From Streptomyces cynarae (GTDB lineage Bacteria > Actinomycetota > Actinomycetes > Streptomycetales > Streptomycetaceae), in contig NZ_CP106793.1 in the NCBI RefSeq assembly GCF_025642135.1, positions 1,488,001 through 1,552,000 on the forward strand: a DNA stretch of 64,000 nucleotides, given 5' to 3'. How positions within the stretch are numbered: position 1 is the first letter of the stretch; the number at the start of each line of letters is the position of its first letter. A program made the translations under genes and the position numbers. Of this stretch, positions 53,337 to 61,707 are shown piece after piece. The notes beneath the pieces are model-generated. The model was not told where the DNA came from. It was given only the letters and a program-made list of their open reading frames with translations, and did no database searches.

Positions 53337-54165
53337 GCACCTTGCCGGCGCGGACGGCGTCGAGGAAGGCGAGCGCGGCCTGCTCGATGCCGCGTTGCCG
53401 GGCCACCGGCACCCAGTCGCCGCGCCGGCGCACGGTCGGCTGGCCCTTGTGGTCGACGATCTCGGCGAGGTTGAGCACCTGCCGCTTGGAGTCCTGCCCG
53501 GAGACCTCCAGGATCTCCTCGGCGGAACCGCTCAGCCGGTTCATCACGCCGAGCGCGGTGAATCCGTCACCGGACAGCTGGAGCACCACGTGGTGCAGCA
53601 GTCCGCCCTCGACGCGGCCCCGCACGGTCACGTCGTCGACCGTGCCGGGGACCAGGAACCGCAGTGTGTCGACGACGTGGATGAAGTCGTCGAGGATCAT
53701 CTTGCGCGGCTCCTCGGGCAGTCCGACGCGGTTCTTCTGCATCAGGACGAGGTCACGCGGGTGGTCGGCGCACTGCACGTATCCGGGTGCGTGACGCCGG
53801 TTGAAGCCGACCGCGAGGCTGATGTTCCGCTCCTCCGCGAGCCGTACCAGCCGCTCGGAGTCGGCGAGTTCGTAGGCGAGCGGCTTGTCGACGTACGTCG
53901 GTATTCCCGCCTTGAGGAGCCGGGTGACGATCTCGGGGTGGGTGGTGGTGGGCGTGTGCACGAACGCCGCGTCGAGGTCCTGTGCGAGCAGCGCGTCCAG
54001 ATCGGCATGCCTCTGCCCGAGCGGGAGGTGGAGGCTGTCGCCGACGCGGTGGAGGGTGGCGGGGGTGCGTGTCTGGAGGTGCAGGTCGAGCCCGGGCTGC
54101 AGGGCGAGCACCGGCAGATAGGCCTTTTGCGCGATGTCGCCGAGTCCGATGCAGCCGACCTTCAC
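53254..54165 (-). CDS. Gfo/Idh/MocA family oxidoreductase
   Basis: A 303-residue NAD(P) oxidoreductase: Rossmann start KVGCIGLGDIAQKAYLPVL (residues 2-20), VDKPLAYELADSERLV with the DKP version of the EKP motif (about 92), and VGFNRRHAPG (about 118). Substrate unknown. Its start overlaps the stop of the FAD monooxygenase by 4 bases, so it is the second gene of that operon. It converges with and overlaps lnt. Confidence 0.87.
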   Translation of the reverse strand: MKVGCIGLGDIAQKAYLPVLALQPGLDLHLQTRTPATLHRVGDSLHLPLGQRHADLDALLAQDLDAAFVHTPTTTHPEIVTRLLKAGIPTYVDKPLAYELADSERLVRLAEERNISLAVGFNRRHAPGYVQCADHPRDLVLMQKNRVGLPEEPRKMILDDFIHVVDTLRFLVPGTVDDVTVRGRVEGGLLHHVVLQLSGDGFTALGVMNRLSGSAEEILEVSGQDSKRQVLNLAEIVDHKGQPTVRRRGDWVPVARQRGIEQAALAFLDAVRAGKVLSANDALATHELCERVVTAVRERAVAP

Positions 54166-54452
54166 GGGGTACTCCTAGGAATTGCCGACGATGCCTGGTC
54201 CGCAGCATACGGCTGCTGCGGTGGCCGCCAGTCGGCGATGCCTTCGAAGCCGCGCAGGAGCAGCGCGGGTGATGCCTTCGACAGCGCGGCGATCGCGGCG
54301 TCGCGTACGGCGGTCCCGACGCGGCCGCTCATCATGTTCAGGCGGGCGGCCCGGACGGCCCGGCGGGTGACGGCGGTCGTCCGGGGCAGCCGGACGGCCG
54401 TGTACGCGGCTAGTGCCGCGCCAGGCAACGTTTGCCCGTCAAGGAGCGGCGT

Positions 54453-54499
54453 CCGGTGCGTGCTCTGGGGGTACCCCCTGCTCGAAGAGCTTGGGGGAG
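54453..54499. repeat. palindrome-containing repeat, copy 1
   Basis: Contains GGGGGTACCCCC and a CTCGAAGAGC hairpin. The same 47 bases recur at 54543-54589. It resembles short palindromic repeats scattered in streptomycete intergenic regions. Confidence 0.8.
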
Positions 54500-54542
54500 T
54501 GCCGGCCGGAAGTCCTCGTACTGGATGTACTTGGGCTTTCGG

Positions 54543-54589
54543 CCGGTGCGTGCTCTGGGGGTACCCCCTGCTCGAAGAGCTTGGGGGAG
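54543..54589. repeat. palindrome-containing repeat, copy 2
   Basis: Identical to 54453-54499 and in the same direction, 90 bases (30 codons) later, giving the repeated peptide PPSSSSRGYPQSTHR in the host frame. Confidence 0.8.
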
Positions 54590-55616
54590 CGTGCCGGCGT
54601 CGCGACGGGGCGAACGTTGCCTGTTGCGGCACTAGGTCGTCGCAGTGGTGGGCGAGCACGATCGCGTCCTCGATGGCCTGGTTGCCGCCCTGACCCAGCG
54701 TCGGTGGCATGGCGTGCGCGGCATCGCCGAGAAGGGCGACCCTGCCGCGGTGGTGGGCGGGCAGCGGCTCGGCGAGGTGGTGGACGTCGTGGCGCAGCAC
54801 GTCCTCGGGGCGGGCGGCGGCGAGGACGGCGGGGATCGGGTCGTGCCAGTCGCCGAACCGCCGCAGGAGTTCGGCCTTCTCGTCGTCGGACGCGCGCTGC
54901 CCGGCGGGCACGACGGCCGCCGCGTAGGCGTAGACCCGGCCGTCCTTGAGCGGATGGGTGCCCCAGATGCGGCCTCGGCCCCAGGTCTCGTGCGAGGCGA
55001 AGGCGGGTCCGGGCACGGGGATCATGACGCGCCAGGTGGTGAATCCGGAGTAGACGGGCCCCGGATGGTGCGGGAACAGTGTCCGTCGTACGCCGGAGTG
55101 GATGCCGTCGGCGGCCACGACCAGTTCTGCCTCAAGGTCTCCGTCGGAGGTGGTGACCCGGGCCGGGCGGTCCGTGTCGCCGGGGTCGGCGAGGCTAGCG
55201 GCGGCGGCCGTGCGGATGGCGTCCGGCGGCAGCAGGGCGGCCAGGCCGTCGATGAGGGTGGCCCGGGGCAGCAGGACGAGCGGTCCGCCGAAGCGCTCGG
55301 CCGCGGCAGCTGCGCCGGTCCGGGTGAGCCAGCGTCCGCCGGGGTGCGCAGCCCGCCGTCACCCTGCCAGGCGGCGAGGTCGCGGAGCGCGTGGCCGATG
55401 CCGATGACGTCCAGTGCGCGCAGGGCGTTCGGGGCGAGGGAGATGGCCGCGCCGACCGGCTCGAGGGAAGGAGCGCGCTCCAGCACGGTGACCCGGAGCC
55501 CGCGCAGGTGCAGGGCCGCGGCCGCGGTGAGGCCACCGATGCCGCCGCCGATCACGATTGCCCGCGACTGCTGTGCCATGGCTGCTCCTCAAGTCCCACG
55601 ATGCTCCGGCGGGTCC

Positions 55617-55663
55617 ACTACAGGAGTAGTGACCGAGCGTGTCGAGCGTACTACAGGAGTAGT
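55617..55663. promoter_or_regulatory. two ACTAC-AGGA-GTAGT operators
   Basis: Identical 14-base inverted repeats at 55617-55630 and 55650-55663, 33 bases apart (about three helical turns), lie in the 105-base divergent promoter between the monooxygenase and TetR genes. Their position fits autorepression and control of both genes. Confidence 0.75.
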
Positions 55664-55684
55664 GCGACCGGTAGGTTGACCTTC

Positions 55685-56275
55685 ATGTCCGCACGCACCA
55701 CGGGCGCCCCTCGCGCCGACCTCGTCGCCGACACCGCGCTCGCCCTGCTCGCCGAGCGCGGGATGCGGGGACTGACCCACCGGGCCGTCGACGAGGCGGC
55801 GGAGCTGCCCCAGGGCTCGACCTCGAACGTCGCCCGGACCCGGCTGGCGCTCCTGGAACTCGCGGTGCGCCGCCTCGCGGAGCGGGAGACCCGGGTGCTC
55901 GCCCCGGAGGAGATGCCCGATCTCGAGGACGAACTCGGCGCGCTGGTGGACGGCCTGGCCCTGGCGGCCCACCGTTCCCTCACGCGCAACCGGGATCTCA
56001 CGCTCGCCCGGTACGAACTGGCCCTGGAGGCCACCCGGCGGCCCGAGTTGCGGCGGTACTTCGACGCGGCCGGAGCCCGCTTCCGCGACCAGCTCGCCGC
56101 TCTGCTGACGGCTCTCGGCTCGCCCGACCCGGCACGGCACATGCTGTCGCTGGTGGCCTGGCTGGACGGGCTGATGTTCTCGTGCGTGGCCGGGACCTTC
56201 ACCGCCGAGGTGCCGCCCCTGGACGAGGTCCGCGCCGGGCTGCGGGAACTGCTCGACGGGATGCTCGGCGGCTGA
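55685..56275 (+). CDS. TetR family regulator
   Basis: A 196-residue TetR protein with HTH at about 10-55 (LTHRAVDEAAELPQGSTSNV). It likely binds the two ACTAC/GTAGT repeats just upstream and controls the divergent flavin monooxygenase operon, being relieved by that enzyme's substrate. The start is ATG 55685. Confidence 0.88.
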   Translation: MSARTTGAPRADLVADTALALLAERGMRGLTHRAVDEAAELPQGSTSNVARTRLALLELAVRRLAERETRVLAPEEMPDLEDELGALVDGLALAAHRSLTRNRDLTLARYELALEATRRPELRRYFDAAGARFRDQLAALLTALGSPDPARHMLSLVAWLDGLMFSCVAGTFTAEVPPLDEVRAGLRELLDGMLGG

Positions 56276-56336
56276 CCCGGCCGGCCCGGCGGAAATGCGA
56301 TGGTGGGAGGCGCTCGGGCCGGGTGAGGATGGGGAC

Positions 56337-56849
56337 ATGACTGCCGAACGCCGTGAACCCGCCCTGAACGCCGACGAGCGCACCATGCTGGAAGGCTGGC
56401 TCGACTACCACCGCCACACGCTCGCCTGGAAGTGCGAGGGCCTGACCGACGCCCAGCTCAGGACCGCCTCGGTGGAGCCGTCCGAGCTCTCTCTGATGGG
56501 GCTCGTACGGCACATGGCGGAGGTGGAGCGGGGCTGGTTCCGCAAGGTCCTGGTGGGCGACGACCCGGGACCGATCTACTACAGCGACGAGGACAAGGAC
56601 GGAGAGTTCCACCTCACCGAGGCCGACACCTGGCAGGAGGCGTACGCCACCTGGCAGACCGAGGTCGAGATCGCCCGGCGCAATGCGGCCGGCTTCGGCC
56701 TGGACGACCTCTCGCGGGGCACCAGCAGGTTCACCGAGGAACGCTTCAGCCTGCGCTGGATCTACACCCACATGATCGAGGAGTACGCCCGCCACAACGG
56801 CCACGCCGACCTGATCCGCGAGCGCATCGACGGCGCCACCGGCGAATGA
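56337..56849 (+). CDS. DinB family protein
   Basis: A 170-residue four-helix protein of the DinB/DUF664 family. LSLMGLVRHMAEVERGWFRKVL (about 52-73) holds the first metal-ligand His, and WIYTHMIEEYARHNGHADLIRE (about 140-161) the other His residues. The family includes thiol-dependent (mycothiol) enzymes; function here is unknown. The start is ATG 56337. Confidence 0.87.
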   Translation: MTAERREPALNADERTMLEGWLDYHRHTLAWKCEGLTDAQLRTASVEPSELSLMGLVRHMAEVERGWFRKVLVGDDPGPIYYSDEDKDGEFHLTEADTWQEAYATWQTEVEIARRNAAGFGLDDLSRGTSRFTEERFSLRWIYTHMIEEYARHNGHADLIRERIDGATGE

Positions 56850-56961
56850 CGTCACCCCGGGCGGGCGCGGGGCACTCCGTACGGGGCCTCGGATCACCCG
56901 TGCGGGGCATCCTGCGCCCGTCCGCTCCCCAAAGCGGCGCCGACACAGCAGAGTTGCGCGC

Positions 56962-57411
56962 GTGCACCGAACGACGACGACCGCAACGCTCCTGGTCTCC
57001 GTGGCCGTCTCGGCCCTCGCCGGCTGTGTGACCGTCCAGCGACCGCCGAATCCCGGCCCGCCGCCCGCTTCCTCGCGTCCCTCATCGCCACGCCCCGACG
57101 GCAGCGGGGAACCACGCGTCGTCCAGGCGCCGGCGCGGGAGGCGCTGGAGATGGTCGGCCCCTCCCCCCGCCCGTCGCCGCCCCCGGCCGCCCCGGAGCA
57201 CGCGACCCGTCCGGCGCAGGCCGCGCCGCACCGCACCGCGGCGGCCACGCCCCCGCAGCAGACCCGCCCGGCTCCCCACGTCGAGGTACCGCCGGCCGTC
57301 TCCAACGCGTTCCCCAAGGACACGGGCGTGTGCGCGCTCGGCCGCAGGTACGGGGGATGGCAGCCGGACAGCCCCGAGGCGACCATCTGCCGGGACACAT
57401 ACGGGCGTTGA
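56962..57411 (+). CDS. Pro-rich putative lipoprotein
   Basis: A 149-residue protein with GTG start, a signal peptide ending in the lipobox LAGC (Cys22), a long Pro/Ala-rich linker, and a small C-terminal domain with two cysteines (TGVCALGRRYGGW; EATICRDTYG). The function is unknown. It could be a substrate for the Lgt/Lnt lipoprotein pathway. Confidence 0.72.
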   Translation: MHRTTTTATLLVSVAVSALAGCVTVQRPPNPGPPPASSRPSSPRPDGSGEPRVVQAPAREALEMVGPSPRPSPPPAAPEHATRPAQAAPHRTAAATPPQQTRPAPHVEVPPAVSNAFPKDTGVCALGRRYGGWQPDSPEATICRDTYGR

Positions 57412-57464
57412 GCTCCGGGCCTCACCGTCGAATTCGCGCCTGCCGCGCGACGCCTGGCACGCCC

Positions 57465-57492
57465 TCCCCCATCGCCTCAAGGGCGTGGGGGA
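57465..57492. terminator. hairpin between convergent genes
   Basis: TCCCCCA (57465-57471) and TGGGGGA (57486-57492) arms, with extra pairing inside, lie between the lipoprotein and tetratrico-like genes. The rest of the 201-base gap shows no gene. Confidence 0.4.
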
Positions 57493-57612
57493 CCCCAGCC
57501 GCGTTGTCGTCGGCCGCCGACTCCCCAGGCTCGAACGAGTTCGCGCGGGGCACCCCCGTCGCACCGCGCGCCCGCCGCCTCCGCGTGGACGACGGGAATG
57601 TGGTGGCAGGGC

Positions 57613-58206
57613 CTACGAGCGCTGTCTCGGCGGCCCCGGAGTCCCGTCTCCCGGGCCGTCCCTGGGAACGGGTCCGGGTCTGCCGGACGGCGGTTCCTCC
57701 GCCTCCTCTGCCGCGAGCCGTCGCTCCAGGCGGCCGATCGCCGCTCTGATGCCCTCGCCGTAGCCGTCGTCGCCCAGAGCGCCGACCGCGGCCCGGGCCA
57801 GGCGCAGATGGGCGCGGGCGTCCTCGCGACGGCCGAGCTTGACGTAGTCGGCGGCCAGGTTCAGCTGGAGCGAGGGGTACAACGCGTGTGCCGCGAGAGC
57901 GCCCTCGTGGTCGGCGAGGCGCTCGTCGGTCAGCTCCTCGGCGGCCGACAGCGCTCTGAGGTCCCAGGCGAGCTCGTCGGCCGGGTCGTCCTGGGTGTCC
58001 GCCATGTAGTGCGCCAGAGTGCAGCGGTGCAGTGGGTCGCCGTCCTCGCCGATCTCCGCCCACAGCCCCAGGAAGCGGTCCCTGGCCTCCTCGCGGTCGC
58101 CGGCGTGGTGCAGCATGACGACCTGTCCGATGCGGGTCATGACGGCGTCCGGCGCCGCCTGTTCCTGTCGCTTCGCCACCGCGCCCTCCATGCTCGTCAC
58201 CGTCAT
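57613..58206 (-). CDS. helical repeat protein (tetratricopeptide-like)
   Basis: A 197-residue mostly helical protein. ARDRFLGLWAEIGEDGDPLHR and RCTLAHYMADTQDD resemble streptomycete TPR-like proteins, and LNLAADYVKLGRREDARAHL (about 120-140) reads as one TPR unit. The C-terminal tail is Pro/Gly-rich. No function is assigned. ATG 58206 or 58191 may be the start. Confidence 0.75.
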   Translation of the reverse strand: MTVTSMEGAVAKRQEQAAPDAVMTRIGQVVMLHHAGDREEARDRFLGLWAEIGEDGDPLHRCTLAHYMADTQDDPADELAWDLRALSAAEELTDERLADHEGALAAHALYPSLQLNLAADYVKLGRREDARAHLRLARAAVGALGDDGYGEGIRAAIGRLERRLAAEEAEEPPSGRPGPVPRDGPGDGTPGPPRQRS

Positions 58207-58371
58207 CACGACGCTAACCGCCACCACGGACAATGAGGCTCAGGCAGCTCCGTACGGCACTGGGCCAAGCCGGTGACGACAGGGCCGGCCGACGACGGCG
58301 ACCGGCCGCACGCGGAGGACCCCCCATGTCCTCCGCGGACGCGCGGCCGTGCCGCCCCGCCTCTCCGGGTG

Positions 58372-59055
58372 TCAGCCCAGGTTCGGGATCGTCCAGTCGA
58401 TCGGCTCGTGTCCCTGCCGGGCCACCGCCTCGTTGATCTGAGTGAACGGACGGGAACCGAAGAACTTCTTCGCCGACAGCGGCGAGGGGTGCGCGCCCTT
58501 GACCACCGCATGCCGCGTCTCGTCGATCAGCGGCAGCTTCTTCTGCGCGTAGTTGCCCCACAGCACGAACACCGCCGGGTCGGGCCGTCCGGCCACGGCA
58601 CGGATCACCGCGTCGGTGAACTTCTCCCAGCCCCTGCCCTTGTGCGAGTTCGCCTCGCCGCCGCGCACCGTCAGCACCGCGTTCAGCAGCAGCACGCCCT
58701 GCTGGGCCCACGGCATCAGATAGCCGTTGTCCGGGATCGGCGTGCCCAGCTCCTCGTGCATCTCCTTGTAGATGTTGCGCAGCGAGGGCGGGATCTTGAC
58801 CCCGGGCCGGACGGAGAAGCACAGGCCGTGGCCCTGGCCCTCGCCGTGGTACGGGTCCTGGCCGAGGACGAGCACCTTCACCTTCTCGTACGGCGTGGCG
58901 TCCAGCGCGGCGAAGACCTCCTCGCGCGGAGGGTAGACGGGACCCTTGGCACGCTCGTCCTCGACGAACTCCACGAGCTCCTTGAAGTAGGGCTGCTGCA
59001 GTTCGTCGCCCAGAACGCCCCGCCAGGACTCCGGCAGCATGGCGATGTCGGTCAC
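58372..59055 (-). CDS. ung: uracil-DNA glycosylase, family 1
   Basis: A 227-residue Ung that removes uracil from DNA in base-excision repair. Motif A GQDPYHGEGQGHG with catalytic Asp67, the MPWAQQGVLLLNAVLTV segment, and motif B HPSPLSAKKFFGSRPF with His189 are all intact. The ATG start and length agree with the family. Confidence 0.96.
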   Translation of the reverse strand: MTDIAMLPESWRGVLGDELQQPYFKELVEFVEDERAKGPVYPPREEVFAALDATPYEKVKVLVLGQDPYHGEGQGHGLCFSVRPGVKIPPSLRNIYKEMHEELGTPIPDNGYLMPWAQQGVLLLNAVLTVRGGEANSHKGRGWEKFTDAVIRAVAGRPDPAVFVLWGNYAQKKLPLIDETRHAVVKGAHPSPLSAKKFFGSRPFTQINEAVARQGHEPIDWTIPNLG

Positions 59056-59146
59056 GTCAACTTCCTCCGATGTGCGGTCACTTCCAGGTACGGAACCTAC
59101 AGGCGACCACTGACAACCGGCATGCGGCCCCCGCCCCGGGGTCGCG

Positions 59147-60730
59147 CTACCAGCTGGTCTTCCGGTACAGCTCCCACATCATCATGATCGTCGACGGGTC
59201 CAGCGCCCGCTCCCCGCCGGAGATGTCCTCGCTCGCCGCCAGGAACTGCTTGCCCTGCCACAGCGGCAGCAGCCGGGCGTCGTTCACCAGGATCTGCTGG
59301 GCCTGCTGGAACTCCTTGACCACGTTGGCGCGGTCGCTCTCGCGCCGCGACTGCGGCAGCAGCACCTTGCTGATCTCCGGCGACGGATAGGGCGTGCCCA
59401 GCGCGTTCTGCTCGCCGACGAACGGCGCGATGTAGTTGTCGGGGTCCGGGAAGTCGGGGAACCACCCCCGGCCGAACACCGGGTACTCGCCCTTCTGGTA
59501 GCCGTCCACATAGGTCTTCCAGGGGCGGCTCTTGAGGGTGACCTGGAACAGGCCGGAATTCTCGAGCTGTTGCTTGAGCGCCTGGAACTCCGGGCCCGTC
59601 TCGGAGCCGTACCGGTCGGTGGTGTACCACAGGGTCAGCGGGACCCTCTGGGTGATGCCCGCCGCTGTGAGGATCTTGCGGGCCTTGGCGGTGCTGGGGT
59701 CCCCGTAGTCGTCGAAGAAGGGCGTGGTGTGCCCGGTCAGTCCCGCCGGGACCATGGAGTAGAGGGGTTCGACGGTGTCCTTGTAGACGTTGTGGGCGAT
59801 CGCGGCCCGGTCCACCACCTGGGCGACGGCCTTGCGGACGGCGAGCTTGCCGGCCCAGGGGTCCTTCGGGTTGAACACCAGGTAGCTGATCTCGATGCCG
59901 GGGTTCTCGACGAGCTGGATGCCGCCCGAGGACTCGTGGCGCTGGAGGGCCACGATGTCGGAGGAGGCGAGCCCCCGGTAGGTGATGTCGATCTTGTGGT
60001 TCTTGAGGGCGTCGACCATGCCGGCGGAGTCCTGGAAGTACCGGATGGTGACGGCGTCGTTCTTGCGGTCGGCGTAGCCCTCGTAGCGGCCGTTCCGGGT
60101 GAGCCGGGCCTCCTTGCCCTCCTCGTAGGACCGCAGCGTGTACGGCCCCGACCCGCTGATCCCGCCGTCCTCGCGCACCCGCGTGGCGGGGTAGTCGGCC
60201 GGGTCGACGATCGACATTGCCGGGGTCGCGAGGACGAACGGGAAGGTGGCGTCCGGTTCGTTCAGGTGGAAGACGACCTCACGGTCGCCCCGCACCTCGA
60301 CCCGCTGGAGGCTGCCGAGCAGGCCCGCCGGGCCGCCGGACACATTGATCCGCTTGATCCGGTCGATCGAGTACTTCACGGACCGGGCGTCGAGCTTGTC
60401 CCCGTTGGAGAACGTCAGCCCCTTGCGCAGGACGCAGCGGTAGAGGAGGTTCGTCCGGTCGGTGAACCCGCAGCTCTCGGCGGCGTCGGGTCCCGGCAGC
60501 ACCGCGCCGTCGGGGTAGTTCAGCAGGGTCTGGTAGACGTTGCGGAACAGCTCCCAGGAGCTGTCCCAGGACGCGGCGGGATCGAGGGTGCTCGGCGCGC
60601 TGGTGGTGCCCACGACGATCGGCCCCTTGTCGTCGGAGGACTGCGAGGAGAGGGCACCGCAGCCGGCCACCAGGGACAGGGACGTGATCGCCGCCAGCCG
60701 ACGCAGACGGTTCCGGTTGAACACGCGCAC
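59147..60730 (-). CDS. ABC transporter solute-binding lipoprotein (peptide family)
   Basis: A 527-residue family 5 (SBP_bac_5, OppA/DppA-like) binding protein. Signal peptide with lipobox VAGC (Cys about 24), binding-protein opening PIVVGTTSAPSTLDPAASWD, and typical LRKGLTFSNGDKLDARSVKYSIDRI. It binds peptides, nickel or sugars. No permease or ATPase genes follow, so it is an orphan or works with distant partners. The start is GTG 60730. Confidence 0.9.
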   Translation of the reverse strand: MRVFNRNRLRRLAAITSLSLVAGCGALSSQSSDDKGPIVVGTTSAPSTLDPAASWDSSWELFRNVYQTLLNYPDGAVLPGPDAAESCGFTDRTNLLYRCVLRKGLTFSNGDKLDARSVKYSIDRIKRINVSGGPAGLLGSLQRVEVRGDREVVFHLNEPDATFPFVLATPAMSIVDPADYPATRVREDGGISGSGPYTLRSYEEGKEARLTRNGRYEGYADRKNDAVTIRYFQDSAGMVDALKNHKIDITYRGLASSDIVALQRHESSGGIQLVENPGIEISYLVFNPKDPWAGKLAVRKAVAQVVDRAAIAHNVYKDTVEPLYSMVPAGLTGHTTPFFDDYGDPSTAKARKILTAAGITQRVPLTLWYTTDRYGSETGPEFQALKQQLENSGLFQVTLKSRPWKTYVDGYQKGEYPVFGRGWFPDFPDPDNYIAPFVGEQNALGTPYPSPEISKVLLPQSRRESDRANVVKEFQQAQQILVNDARLLPLWQGKQFLAASEDISGGERALDPSTIMMMWELYRKTSW

Positions 60731-60866
60731 ACTCCTCGATCTGCCGTACCAGGGGTCGGCGGCAGACCATACCGCAGCACCCCGCCGACCGGACCGGTTC
60801 GGCGACGGCTGTGACCGGGGCGTTTTATGACGACGTTGTCATCACTCCGGGTGCCTCCCGTACGTC

Positions 60867-60903
60867 GACACGGGCGCCCCTTGTGTCAAGGGACGCCCGT
60901 GTC
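60867..60903 (-). terminator. strong terminator after the SDR pair
   Basis: A 10-base perfect outer stem (60867-60876 with 60894-60903, GACACGGGCG arm) and an inner CCTTG/CAAGG stem lie 28 bases after the end of the 60931 gene, ending the FabG/SDR transcription unit. Confidence 0.8.
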
Positions 60904-60930
60904 GCCGGCCCATGTCGAGGGCCGGTTCCG

Positions 60931-61689
60931 TCAGACCGCGGCGTTCAGATAGTGACCGCCGTCGAGGACGAGCGTCTGACCGGTGATCCAGTCGGACTGG
61001 TCCGAGGTCAGGAACGCGGCGGCGCCGCCGATGTCGGCGGGCACGCCGAGCCGGCCCAGGGGATAGGACGCGGCTGCCTCCTCCTCGCGGCCCTCGTACA
61101 GGGCCTGCGCGAACTTGGTCTTCACCACGGCCGGCGCGATGGTGTTGACCCGCACCCCGGGTGCGAACTCGTGCGCGAGCTGCAGGGTCAGGTTGATCAT
61201 CGCGGCCTTGCTCATGCCGTACGCGCCGATGAACGGCGAGGCGTTCAGGCCCGCCACGGACGCGATGTTGACGATGGCGCCACCGTTGTCCTTCTGCCAG
61301 GCGTGCCAGGTCCTCTGGGCGAAGCCGAGCGCCGAGACGACGTTGGTCTCGAACACCTTGCGGGCCACGTTCAGGTCGAGGTCGGCGATGGGACCGAACA
61401 CCGGGTTGGTCCCGGCGTTGTTGACCAGGAAGTCGACCCGGCCGAAGGCCTCCATGGTGCGTTCCACGGCGATGGCCTGGTGGTCCTCGTCGTGCGCCTT
61501 GCCGGCGACGGCGATGACGCGGTCGGCGCCGAGCTTCTCGACGGCCTCCTTCAGGGCCTCCTCGGTGCGTCCGGTGATGCAGACGCGGTCGCCGCGGGCG
61601 ACGAACGCCTCGGCGATGCCGTAGCCGATGCCGCGGCTGGCGCCCGTGATGAGGGCGACCTTGCCGGAGAGTGCGGGCAGTTCAGTCAT
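60931..61689 (-). CDS. SDR family oxidoreductase
   Basis: A 252-residue classical SDR with TGASRGIGYGIA (about 16-27), NNAG (about 93), SVAGLN and YGMSK (about 158-162), and ITGQTLVLDGGH at the end. It resembles 3-oxoacyl reductases. It is preceded by another FabG-like gene with an 18-base gap, so both are co-transcribed; the pair may act on related acyl substrates. Confidence 0.88.
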   Translation of the reverse strand: MTELPALSGKVALITGASRGIGYGIAEAFVARGDRVCITGRTEEALKEAVEKLGADRVIAVAGKAHDEDHQAIAVERTMEAFGRVDFLVNNAGTNPVFGPIADLDLNVARKVFETNVVSALGFAQRTWHAWQKDNGGAIVNIASVAGLNASPFIGAYGMSKAAMINLTLQLAHEFAPGVRVNTIAPAVVKTKFAQALYEGREEEAAASYPLGRLGVPADIGGAAAFLTSDQSDWITGQTLVLDGGHYLNAAV

Positions 61690-61707
61690 GTTGCGTGTCC
61701 CCCGGCC

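Larger units (their letters stand above)
54410..54635. mobile_element. MITE-like inverted-repeat element inside the monooxygenase gene
   Basis: The ends are 28-base inverted repeats (54410-54437 and 54608-54635, both starting CTAGTGCCGC when read inward) with 25 matches. They end in CTAG, which may be the duplicated target, since removing one copy restores the reading HHCDDL-AAYTA. Inside are two 47-base direct repeats, 90 bases apart. There is no transposase. The insertion is exactly 74 codons with no stop on the coding strand of the host gene. Confidence 0.82.
54162..55579 (-). pseudogene. FAD-dependent monooxygenase, frameshifted and carrying an inserted element
   Basis: A PHBH-type flavin hydroxylase: IVIGGGIGGLTAAAAL (FAD loop, residues 8-23), then GRVALLGDAAHAMPPTLGQG (second FAD motif). 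Near 55338-55344 one base is missing: the codons after GDGGLRTP only make sense (GGRWLTRTG) one frame over, and the total is one base short of 473 codons. In addition, a 222-base inverted-repeat element sits in-frame at 54410-54635, adding 74 foreign residues between HHCDDL and AAYTA. The remaining C-terminus follows normally. Function is doubtful in this strain unless the frameshift is a sequencing error. First gene of an operon with the oxidoreductase. Confidence 0.8.
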
